Source of the DNA: CAVXUB01 sp963764805
Lineage (GTDB): Bacteria > Actinomycetota > Acidimicrobiia > Acidimicrobiales > Bog-793
Assembly (NCBI GenBank): GCA_963764805.1
Contig: CAVXUB010000005.1
Coordinates: forward strand, 186,001 to 250,000
Direction: 5' to 3'
DNA: 64,000 nucleotides
Positions 57,430 to 64,000 of the stretch are shown one piece after another (position 1 is the first letter of the stretch; every line of letters begins with the position of its first letter). Below the pieces are notes generated by a model. It was not told the DNA's origin. It worked only from the letters and a program-made list of their open reading frames with translations, and ran no database searches. A program made the translations under genes and the position numbers.

Positions 57430-60400
57430 TCAGCCGGCGACGGCCTCGATCCAAGCGTGCGCCTGGCGCCCGTCGTCGGTCTCCAGCGGCAGTCCGTCCC
57501 GCTCCAGCGAGCCCGCCTGCACCTTCACGGCGAGCACCTCCTGCCCGACATCGCCGAACCAAGGCTCAAGATCGTCGAGACCGGACAGCCACACCTGGAT
57601 GCGGTCCTCCACGGCCAGTCCCGTGGCCCGCCGGAGCTCCTGCACCTGGCGGATCACGTCACGCACAAGGCCTCGCCTGCGGAGGTCGTCGTCGAGCGTC
57701 AGGTCCAGAGCCACCGCTTCGGTCCCCTCCCTCGATACGGCGAAACCTTCTCTGCCCCGGACACGAACCTCCACCTCGGCCGGCGAGAGGGCTACCTCCC
57801 CCACCGACAGCACGACCTTCAGCTCACCCTCACGCTCGAGCTCGTCGACGGCCGAGGCAGGGTCCAGGGCGGCGAGCGCCGGCCGTACCTCCTTGACCGC
57901 CTCACCCAGCCTTGGCCCGAGGAGACGGAAGCTCGGAACGAGCTCGAATGCCAGCACGTCTGCGATGTCGTCGGCGGCGACCAGCTCGTCGACGTTCAGC
58001 TCGTCCCGGATGAGATCGTCGAACAGGTGGACGAAGGCTGAGCTCCCGCCCGGCACGACCACGAGCGCCCGCCGCAACGGCTGGCGCACCTTCACCCCCG
58101 ACTGGGCGCGAGCTGCGCGCCCGATCGAGACGAGACGGCGGGCCATCTCCATCTGCCGCTCCAGCTCCTCGTCGAGGGACCCCGACTCGACCTCCGGCCA
58201 ATCCTGCAGGTGGACAGAGTCGGCCTCGTCCGCCCCCGCCAACGACCTCCAGATCGTCTCGGCGTAGAAGGGGCAGGCGGGCGCCAGAAGACGGGCGACC
58301 GTCAACAGGCTCGTGTGCAAGGTGGCGTAGGCGGCGAGGGAGTCCGAAGGATCAGCTCCGGGGTCAGTGCGCCAGAAGCGACGCCTGCTGCGCCGCACGA
58401 ACCAGTTGGAGAGGTCGTCGACGAAGGCCGCCAGGACGTTGGCAGCCTGCAGCGGCTGGTAATCGTCCAACGCCGCCGTCACCGACCTGGTGGTCGAAGC
58501 CAGGCGCGACAGGGCCCACCTGTCGAGCGGCGAGCGCTCGGCGGCGGGTGGGATGGATGGATCTTCCGGGTCGAACTCCGACAGCAGCGCGTACTGCGTG
58601 AAGAAGCTCCACGTGTTCCAGAGCGTCATCAGCGTGTCGGACGTCGACGCGTCGATCGCCGCCATGCTGGTGCGGGTCGCGGTCCAGGGCGAGCCCTGGT
58701 GGTACATCCACCAGCGCAACGGATCGGCGCCGCGTGTGTCGAAGATCTCCCAGGGATCGATCACGTTGCCGATGCTCTTCGACATCTTGCGACCGTCGGC
58801 GTCGACGATGTGGCCGAGGCAGAGGACGGTCTTGTACGGCGCCCGCCCGTGCACGAGCTGGTTCACGGCCAGGAGCGAGTAGAACCAGCCGCGGGTCTGG
58901 TCGACGGCCTCTGCGATGAACTCAGCCGGCAGCACGAAATCCTCGGCGGAGCCCGCCACGGCCGGGTACCCCCACTCGGCCGCCGGCATGGAGCCGGAGT
59001 CGAACCAGGCATCGATCACCGGCTCCACCCGCCGCGCCTCGCCGCCGCAGTCCGGACAGCGCAGGACCACTTCGTCGATCGCCGGCCGATGCGGGTCGAG
59101 ATCGCCAACCTCACGTCCCGCCAGCTCCGACAGCTCGGCGAGGGAGGCGACGCAACGAGCGTGACCCTCGGCGCAGCGCCAGATCGGCAGGGGGGTGCCC
59201 CAGTAGCGGTCGCGGGACAGCGCCCAGTCCACGTTGTTCTCCAGCCACTCCCCGAAACGCCCCCGTTTCACGCTCTCAGGCCGCCACCTCACCGTCTCGT
59301 TGGCGTCGATCAGCTCGCCCTTGCGGGACGAGGTGGCCACGTACCACGAGGGCTTGCCCCAGTAGATGAGGGCCGTGCGGCAGCGCCAGCAATGGGGGTA
59401 GGAGTGGATGTACCTCTCCTGCCGGATCAAGAGCCCGGACTCGGCGAGCGCATCGATGATGTCGGGATCGGCCTCCTTCACGCCGCGGCCCGCCAGCCAC
59501 CCCGCCTGCGGGAGGAACCTTCCGTCCGGCCCGACGGGGTTGAGGATCGGCAGGCCCTCCGCCTTGCCGACCGCCCAGTCCTCGGCGCCGAAGGCCGGCG
59601 CCTGGTGGACGAGCCCGGTGCCGTCCTCGGCTGTCACGTAGTTGGCCGCCACCACACGCCATCCGTCTGCGCCCGCCGGCACCTCGACGAGCTCGAACGG
59701 CCGCCGGTAGCGGAGGCCGACGAGATCGCTCCCGCGCACCCGCGCCGTCGCCCGCGCCATCGAACCATCGCCGAGCACCGCGTCGACCCTGGCCGCGGCC
59801 AGCACCAAGCCGTCGACCACGACGTACTCGAGGTCCGGGTGGACCGCCACCGCTGTATTCGAGACGAGCGTCCAGGGAGTGGTCGTCCACACTGCCAGCG
59901 CTTCGGCACCGACCGGCGGCACAGTTCCGCCGCTCGACGCTCTGTCGAGCGGGAAGCGGACATAGACGGACGGATCCTCCACCTCCCGGTAGACCTCCGG
60001 CTGACCAAGCTCGTGACTCGACAGGCCCGTGCCGCAGCGTGGGCAGTACGGCATCACCTTCAGGTCTTCGAAGAGCAGCCCCTTGTCCCAGAGCTGGCGG
60101 AGATGCCACCACACGGACTGGACGTAGGCGGGATCGAGCGTCCAGTAGGCGTCGGACATGTCGACCCAGTAGCCCATCCGCTCCGTCAGCCGCTCCCACT
60201 CGGTCACGTAGGTGAGGACGGACTCCCGGCAGCGCTGGACGAACTCGGCGACGCCGTAGTGCTCGATCTGGTCCTTCCCCGTCAGACCGAGCATCTTCTC
60301 CACCTCCACCTCGACCGCCAGGCCGTGCGAGTCCCAGCCGGCGCGGCGAACCACGCGATGGCCGCGCATCGTCAGGTAACGGCAGAAGAGGTCCTTGAAG

Positions 60401-60588
60401 AAGCGAGCCCATACGTGATGGACGCCCGGCAAAGCGTTTGCCGTCGGCGGCCCCTCGTAGAAGATCGCCACCCTGTCCTGGGGGCGCTCTTCTACCGATC
60501 GGCGGAAGATCTCGTGCCGCGCCCAGTGCTCGAGCACTGCAGCCTCGAGCGCCGGGAAATCGGCGTTCGCTGGCACTGGGGTGAACAT
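57430..60588 (-). CDS. ileS: Isoleucyl-tRNA synthetase, class IleS2
   Basis: IleRS charges tRNA-Ile. The protein is about 1052 residues. The HIGH motif appears as PTANALPGVHHVWARFFKD, as in the eukaryote-like IleS2 group that resists mupirocin, and KMSKS is in DGRKMSKSIGNVIDPW. The editing domain (VWTTTPWTLVSNTAV) and two CxxC pairs (CPRCG, CPDCGG) are seen. ATG 60588 follows GAGGAGG with good spacing. A leader of about 180 bases holds three copies of GCCCGGCA, but I could not find T-box features. Confidence 0.96.
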   Translation of the reverse strand: MFTPVPANADFPALEAAVLEHWARHEIFRRSVEERPQDRVAIFYEGPPTANALPGVHHVWARFFKDLFCRYLTMRGHRVVRRAGWDSHGLAVEVEVEKMLGLTGKDQIEHYGVAEFVQRCRESVLTYVTEWERLTERMGYWVDMSDAYWTLDPAYVQSVWWHLRQLWDKGLLFEDLKVMPYCPRCGTGLSSHELGQPEVYREVEDPSVYVRFPLDRASSGGTVPPVGAEALAVWTTTPWTLVSNTAVAVHPDLEYVVVDGLVLAAARVDAVLGDGSMARATARVRGSDLVGLRYRRPFELVEVPAGADGWRVVAANYVTAEDGTGLVHQAPAFGAEDWAVGKAEGLPILNPVGPDGRFLPQAGWLAGRGVKEADPDIIDALAESGLLIRQERYIHSYPHCWRCRTALIYWGKPSWYVATSSRKGELIDANETVRWRPESVKRGRFGEWLENNVDWALSRDRYWGTPLPIWRCAEGHARCVASLAELSELAGREVGDLDPHRPAIDEVVLRCPDCGGEARRVEPVIDAWFDSGSMPAAEWGYPAVAGSAEDFVLPAEFIAEAVDQTRGWFYSLLAVNQLVHGRAPYKTVLCLGHIVDADGRKMSKSIGNVIDPWEIFDTRGADPLRWWMYHQGSPWTATRTSMAAIDASTSDTLMTLWNTWSFFTQYALLSEFDPEDPSIPPAAERSPLDRWALSRLASTTRSVTAALDDYQPLQAANVLAAFVDDLSNWFVRRSRRRFWRTDPGADPSDSLAAYATLHTSLLTVARLLAPACPFYAETIWRSLAGADEADSVHLQDWPEVESGSLDEELERQMEMARRLVSIGRAARAQSGVKVRQPLRRALVVVPGGSSAFVHLFDDLIRDELNVDELVAADDIADVLAFELVPSFRLLGPRLGEAVKEVRPALAALDPASAVDELEREGELKVVLSVGEVALSPAEVEVRVRGREGFAVSREGTEAVALDLTLDDDLRRRGLVRDVIRQVQELRRATGLAVEDRIQVWLSGLDDLEPWFGDVGQEVLAVKVQAGSLERDGLPLETDDGRQAHAWIEAVAG

Positions 60589-60698
60589 CGATCCTCCTCG
60601 ACTCGGGTGGGGGCGGCCGTCAAGAACTGGCAAGGGCTCCCTCTGTACCTGCCGAACAGCTGGTCAGGAGGCGCAGCGGGTAGCGGTTCAGCCTACTT

Positions 60699-60736
60699 GC
60701 CCGGCAGAACTCCTCCGGCAGCCCGGCAGCCCGGCA
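60699..60736. repeat. 8-bp direct repeats in the ileS leader
   Basis: GCCCGGCA occurs at 60699-60706, 60721-60728 and 60729-60736 on the plus strand; a near copy (CTCCGGCA) lies between. All are in the untranslated region upstream of ileS. They could form alternative hairpins with each other's complements on a leader RNA, but no function is shown. Confidence 0.5.
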
Positions 60737-60789
60737 TCCCCAAAGGGGCGCTTGGACCGCAGGGCGGCCTGGCCTTAACCTTGAGGGTC

Positions 60790-61218
60790 GTGACGACGAC
60801 GCCGGCAACCGCAGCCGTCCCCCGCCGACGTACGTCGCCGCGGAAGCCGGCGGTCAGGCGCAGCTCCGCCGACCTGGCGGCGCGCCGGCTCCTTCGCATT
60901 CCTGATACCGCGCCCCACTCCGGCGAGGGTCGTGCCCAGCGCACTTTCAGCGTGGCGATGGTCCTGTCGGGACTGCGTTGCCTTCTCAGCTACGTGATCT
61001 TCCCGTTCGTACTGCCTGCCCTGGGGCTGGCGTCGGCGATAGGGCCGGCCATCGGCATACCCGTCGGGCTGCTGGCACTGGTTTTCGACGCCCTCGGGAT
61101 CCGCCGCTTCTTCGCTGCCGATCACAGATGGCGGTGGCAGATGGCGGCGATCTACCTGACGGTGATGGTGCTCGTCGCGTATCTCGTCGTTCACGACGCG
61201 ATCTCGCTGGTCCACTGA
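60790..61218 (+). CDS. Small membrane protein, conserved in actinobacteria, function unknown
   Basis: About 142 residues from GTG 60790. A basic N-terminal part (VPRRRTSPRKPAVRRSSADL) is followed by two or three membrane helices (LRCLLSYVIFPFVLPALGL, IGPAIGIPVGLLALVFDALG and WQMAAIYLTVMVLVAYLVV), with the conserved-looking turn IRRFFAADHRWRW between. I recall similar proteins next to actinobacterial ileS but no function. It is divergent from ileS. A longer start at TTG 60781 is possible. Confidence 0.7.
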   Translation: MTTTPATAAVPRRRTSPRKPAVRRSSADLAARRLLRIPDTAPHSGEGRAQRTFSVAMVLSGLRCLLSYVIFPFVLPALGLASAIGPAIGIPVGLLALVFDALGIRRFFAADHRWRWQMAAIYLTVMVLVAYLVVHDAISLVH

Positions 61219-61271
61219 GGGCCGCCCTGAGGGTCGCCCTGCTCTGCTGGCAGCCGGCGGGACCGAGGTCC

Positions 61272-61796
61272 TCAGCCGATGGCTGCGGGTACCGAGATGC
61301 CGACCCCGCCTCGGGTCTGACCGCCGTAGCGACCCTTCTCCTTGCCGATGTCGAGCGGCCGGATCCCCTTCCGCCCCGATAGCGCCTCGTCGTCGAGCAA
61401 GGCTGCCGGGACCACCCACGCCACCTCGAACTCGAGTCCGTCGGGATCCCTGGCGTAGAGCGACTTCGTAGTGGAGTGATCGGAGGCACCGACCAACGAG
61501 CCCGCCTCTGCCAGGACGCCGGCCAGGCGCTCCAACTCGTCGAGGGTGTCGACCTCCCATGCAAGGTGGTAAAGGCCGACCGTGCGTGACCCGGCGAGCG
61601 AGTCGCCTGCCTCTGCGCCGACCTCGAACAGGCCTATGTCGTGGTCGTTGGTCGATGCCGGCGCCTGCAGGAAGGCGGCACCTCTCGCCTGGCCCATCCC
61701 GACGGCGCGAAACCCAAGCACCTCGGTGTAGAACTTGACGCTTCGCTCCACGTCTCGAACGTAGAGCACGGCATGGTTGAGTCTCTGGATCGGCAT
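61272..61796 (-). CDS. VOC-family ring-cleavage-dioxygenase-like protein
   Basis: A 174-residue vicinal-oxygen-chelate protein. Two repeats are seen. LNHAVLYVRDVERSVKFYTEVLGF carries the first metal His, LYHLAWEVDTLDELERLAGVL the second, and DPDGLEFEVAW the Glu. This 2-His-1-Glu set is that of catechol-2,3-dioxygenases. The ATG at 61796 follows GGAGG with good spacing. The substrate is unknown. Confidence 0.85.
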   Translation of the reverse strand: MPIQRLNHAVLYVRDVERSVKFYTEVLGFRAVGMGQARGAAFLQAPASTNDHDIGLFEVGAEAGDSLAGSRTVGLYHLAWEVDTLDELERLAGVLAEAGSLVGASDHSTTKSLYARDPDGLEFEVAWVVPAALLDDEALSGRKGIRPLDIGKEKGRYGGQTRGGVGISVPAAIG

Positions 61797-61986
61797 GGAT
61801 CCTCCTTCGTCGCGTGCTCGATAAGTCTCGTCTGCCCACGCATCGCTTGCACCGGCGGCCCAGCGAGCGGGTGGCGGCTGGGCCATGCCGCTGTGCCCGG
61901 GTCTGGCGGCCGATCTCGGACGCCGAGACGTAACCCTGTCGGTCGAGCGAACACCCTGGCACACCGGCTTCCAGGCGCTCCCAGCC

Positions 61987-62115
61987 AAAGTGTGTCGATT
62001 TACTGAGCGCCAGCGCTCAGCAGAGTGACACAGTTCGGTGGCAACTTGCGCTTTGGCCGGCCAAAGTGTGTCACCAAACGAAGCGCAGACGCTCTGTCCG
62101 ATGACACACTTCGCA
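61987..62115. repeat. Two related nested concentric palindromes, 76 bases apart
   Basis: Element 1 has outer arms TGTGTC (61991-61996) and GACACA (62027-62032) and inner arms CTGAGCGC (62003-62010) and GCGCTCAG (62013-62020), all centred on 62011.5. Element 2 has outer arms AAGTGTGTC (62064-62072) and GACACACTT (62103-62111) and inner arms AGCG and CGCT (62082-62085, 62090-62093), centred on 62087.5. Both begin CCAAAGTGTGTC. They lie after the yceI stop and before the VOC gene, which has its own start on the other side. Confidence 0.75.
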
Positions 62116-62127
62116 TCAGGCGCTATG

Positions 62128-62742
62128 TCAGGCGGGGTCCGCCTCCTCGCGGACCGCCTCGACCTCCACCTCCAGCTTGACCCGCTTGCCGATGACCACG
62201 CCGCCCGCCTCGAGGGCTGCGTTGTAGGTCAGGCCGAACTCCTCACGGTCCACCTCGGTGGACGCGGTGAACCCGATTCGCTGCTTGCCCCACGGGTCGT
62301 TGACGACGCCAAGCTGCTCGACCTCGAGCGCTACAGGGCGGGTGACCCCGTGGATGGTCAGGTCGCCGACGAGCTCGAACCGCTCGTCGCCCTTCGGCAC
62401 CAACCGGGAGCTCTCGAAGGTGATCTTCGGGTACTTCTCGATCTCGAAGAAGTCACTCGTGCGCAGGTGGTCGTCGCGCATCGCCTCGCCGGTGTCGATG
62501 CTCGCGGTGTCGATCTCGACCTTGACGGAACTCGTCGCCAGGCTGTCCCCGACGACGATCTTGCCGTTGAAGCTCTTGAACGAGCCGCGCACCTTCGACA
62601 CCATCATGTGCCGCACCCCGAAGCCGATATGAGTGTGACTGGGGTCTATGGCGAACGAGCCTGGCGCCGGGAAGTCCAACCCGTCGATGTGCCTGAGGGT
62701 CGTCTCACCCGGGCTCTGCGTGGGGGTCGCTGTGTCGGACAT
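62128..62742 (-). CDS. YceI-family lipid-binding/stress protein
   Basis: A 204-residue YceI-fold protein, a lipocalin-like barrel that binds isoprenoid quinones or other lipids. SFAIDPSHTHIGFGVRHMMVSKVRGSF and DDHLRTSDFFEIEKYPKITFESS are the hallmark motifs, with FELVGDLTIHGVTRPVALEVE after them. No signal peptide is seen, so it is probably cytoplasmic. It has a good GGAGG site before ATG 62742. It is divergent from a MarR regulator across a short, AT-rich region. Confidence 0.94.
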   Translation of the reverse strand: MSDTATPTQSPGETTLRHIDGLDFPAPGSFAIDPSHTHIGFGVRHMMVSKVRGSFKSFNGKIVVGDSLATSSVKVEIDTASIDTGEAMRDDHLRTSDFFEIEKYPKITFESSRLVPKGDERFELVGDLTIHGVTRPVALEVEQLGVVNDPWGKQRIGFTASTEVDREEFGLTYNAALEAGGVVIGKRVKLEVEVEAVREEADPA

Positions 62743-62777
62743 CGCCTTTGCCTCCGTGTGTTAGAGAAGATCTTTGC

Positions 62778-62806
62778 TTGTACAACTAACCGTACTCAGG
62801 TTTTAT
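62778..62806 (+). promoter_or_regulatory. Predicted promoter and MarR-type operator of the yceI/marR pair
   Basis: TTGTAC (62778) and TTTTAT (62801) are spaced by 17 bases and resemble -35 and -10 boxes toward the MarR gene. The -35 is part of the perfect 8-bp palindrome TTGTACAA (62778-62785), the usual sort of MarR site. On the other strand TTGCGC and TACGGT are also 17 bases apart toward yceI. A MarR dimer bound here could shut both genes. This is prediction from sequence only. Confidence 0.45.
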
Positions 62807-62847
62807 TTCCTGCGCAACTAAATTCTTTCGGCAGCTACACTGACTAC

Positions 62848-63321
62848 GTGACTGACGGCGATCCCTGCGACCGGGTGACGTTGATCGGCCTCCTCTTCGA
62901 GACCGCCGCCGGCGTCCGCCGGTCCCTCGAGCCATCCCTGGCCTGCGTGGCAGGAGCGGGAGCTCCGTGGTTCGACGTCCTCATCCGGCTGCGGCGTTCA
63001 CCGGGGAACCGCCTTCGCATGACGGATCTCGCCTCGCAGACGACTCTCACTCCGAGCGGGCTCACCCGTGCCGTCGACCGGCTCGCCCAGCTCGGCCTCG
63101 TGGTGCGGGAGGCGTGTCCCGCCGATCGCCGCGGTGCCTACGCCGCCCTGACGCCGGAAGGCGAACGAGTGATGAACGAGGCCCTGCCACGGCACGCTTC
63201 TGCCTTGGAGGTCCTACTGGGCGGCGTGCTCGAGCCTGCCGAGGAGCGAGAGCTGGCATCGCTCCTGCGCAAGCTGCGTGACCACGTCAGCCCGGGCGCC
63301 GCTGCGATCTCGTTCGACTGA
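62848..63321 (+). CDS. MarR-family transcriptional regulator
   Basis: About 157 residues from GTG 62848. The winged helix shows LRMTDLASQTTLTPSGLTRAVDRLAQLGLVVREACPADRRGAYAALTPEGERVM, the MarR DNA-binding signature including the DRRG wing. The N-terminal helices form the dimer face. Its divergent placement with yceI is the classic regulator-target layout, and the ligand may be a lipid or phenolic compound. Confidence 0.92.
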   Translation: MTDGDPCDRVTLIGLLFETAAGVRRSLEPSLACVAGAGAPWFDVLIRLRRSPGNRLRMTDLASQTTLTPSGLTRAVDRLAQLGLVVREACPADRRGAYAALTPEGERVMNEALPRHASALEVLLGGVLEPAEERELASLLRKLRDHVSPGAAAISFD

Positions 63322-63452
63322 GCCTCAACTGTCGTCGCTCCATGGGCAGGCACCCTCTGCGGACGCGGGACTCGGAGGAAGAGGCGCGCCCTGCGGACCC
63401 ATGTTGGCGCCGCAGATAGTTTCTTCTACAGAGACGAGCCGGAGGAGACGGT

Positions 63453-64000
63453 ATGGGTGCGTCGGGCAATAGTTTCGGGGCCAGGGGCAAGCTGGTCGTC
63501 GGCGAGGACGAGTTCGAGATCTACCGCCTCCCCGCCCTCGAGTCGGCAGGGCTCGACGTCGGCGGCCTGCCGTACTCCCTGAAGGTCCTCCTCGAGAACC
63601 TGCTCCGCAACGAGGACGGGATCTCGGTGTCCCCCGACGACATAGCCGCCGTGGCGCGCGCTGGAACTCCCGAAGCTACGAAGGACAAGGAGATCGCGTT
63701 CTCGCCGGCTCGCATCCTGCTGCAGGACTTCACGGGGGTCCCGGTCGTGGTCGACCTCGCCGCCCTTCGGGACGCGGTGCAGGCCCTCGGTGGCGATCCT
63801 TCCGCAGTCAACCCACTCGTCCCGGTCGACCTCGTGATCGACCACTCCGTGATCGTCGACGTCTACGGCAACTCGCAGGCGTTCGCCAGGAACGCCGAGC
63901 TCGAGCTGGCGCGCAATAGCGAGCGCTACCGCTTCCTGCGCTGGGGGCAGCAGGCGTTCTCCAACTTCCGGGTCGTCCCACCCGACACCGGCATCGTGCA
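63453..64000 (+). CDS. acnA: Aconitate hydratase A, N-terminal part
   Basis: The frame opens at ATG 63453 after GGAGGAGA and runs off the end of the window. It encodes about 182 residues that include GLPYSLKVLLENLLRNEDG, ILLQDFTGVPVVVDLAALRDAV and VDLVIDHSVIVDVYG, followed by RNSERYRFLRWGQQAF. These are typical of the AcnA/IRP1 aconitase of the citrate cycle. The Fe-S cysteines are further along, outside the window. Confidence 0.95.
   Translation, partial: MGASGNSFGARGKLVVGEDEFEIYRLPALESAGLDVGGLPYSLKVLLENLLRNEDGISVSPDDIAAVARAGTPEATKDKEIAFSPARILLQDFTGVPVVVDLAALRDAVQALGGDPSAVNPLVPVDLVIDHSVIVDVYGNSQAFARNAELELARNSERYRFLRWGQQAFSNFRVVPPDTGIV

Noticed and set aside
60589..60780. T-box riboswitch in the ileS leader, as in other actinobacteria
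   Set aside because: I find CTGAACCGC in the leader, near the T-box consensus TGGNACCGC, but no isoleucine (ATC) specifier in a Stem I and no conserved AGTA/GA motif. A covariance-model search would settle it.
57400..61200. Long plus-strand frame of about 1000 codons across ileS
   Set aside because: It mirrors the third-position G/C bias of ileS. Only its last 142 codons look like a real protein, which is listed as a separate membrane protein.

Overview
The window is high-GC DNA (roughly two thirds G+C by eye) with dense, often 4-bp-overlapping genes and the gene order of an actinobacterial chromosome. The run argS-lysA-hom-thrC-(gap)-rho-rpmE-prfA-prmC-tsaC-glyA-wecA-atp operon matches the order known from Mycobacterium and Streptomyces. 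A PASTA Ser/Thr kinase, MurA with Asp in place of the catalytic Cys, a class II (GlpX) fructose-bisphosphatase and an SCP2-fold protein fit the same phylum. A deep-branching class such as Acidimicrobiia is my inference and is not proven by the sequence.

Layout: 1-2.8 kb has the end of a VOC protein, ilvD and a small AbrB/PIN-like toxin-antitoxin-type pair. 2.8-6.9 kb is an overlapping hydrolase-gatC-gatA-gatB operon. 7-19 kb holds an SCP2 protein, a frameshifted SDR, a PASTA kinase beside a membrane-anchored Asp-box protein, ligA, mnmA, a cysteine desulfurase and a secreted-type hydrolase. 19-28.7 kb carries galT, treS with a maltokinase-like partner, an enoyl-CoA hydratase, meaB, murA, glpX and a 2H-phosphoesterase/GNAT fusion. 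29-39 kb is the complete F1Fo ATP synthase operon, with two b-type subunits and a separate delta, headed by wecA. 39-51.5 kb is the glyA/prmC/prfA/rho/threonine-lysine/argS block. 51.6 kb has tRNA-Arg(CCG) followed by tandem copies of its own 3' end. 51.8-64 kb has two methyltransferases, pgi, arfB, galK, maf, ileS, a YceI/MarR divergent pair and the start of aconitase.

The genes are mainly housekeeping: translation (gatCAB, mnmA, prfA, prmC, rpmE, argS, ileS, tsaC, arfB), energy (atp), cell wall (murA, wecA, pknB), amino acids (ilvD, hom, thrC, lysA, glyA) and sugar metabolism (pgi, glpX, galK, galT, treS). There is no phage, insertion sequence or CRISPR array.

Two features stand out. First, about a dozen single-base frameshifts break otherwise well-conserved and often essential genes (atpA, glyA, prmC, hom, lysA, argS, galK and others), mostly as one extra base in a G/C-only stretch. 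I read these mainly as sequence errors, so the coding calls there are reconstructions. Second, several non-coding elements are nested, perfectly concentric inverted repeats (18.6, 43.0 and 62.0-62.1 kb). The other notable items are a maltokinase-like protein without its catalytic motif, a Ser/Gly insert in the epsilon subunit, a very long low-complexity Rho N-terminus, and the tRNA 3'-end repeats. I found no clearly new multi-gene system.
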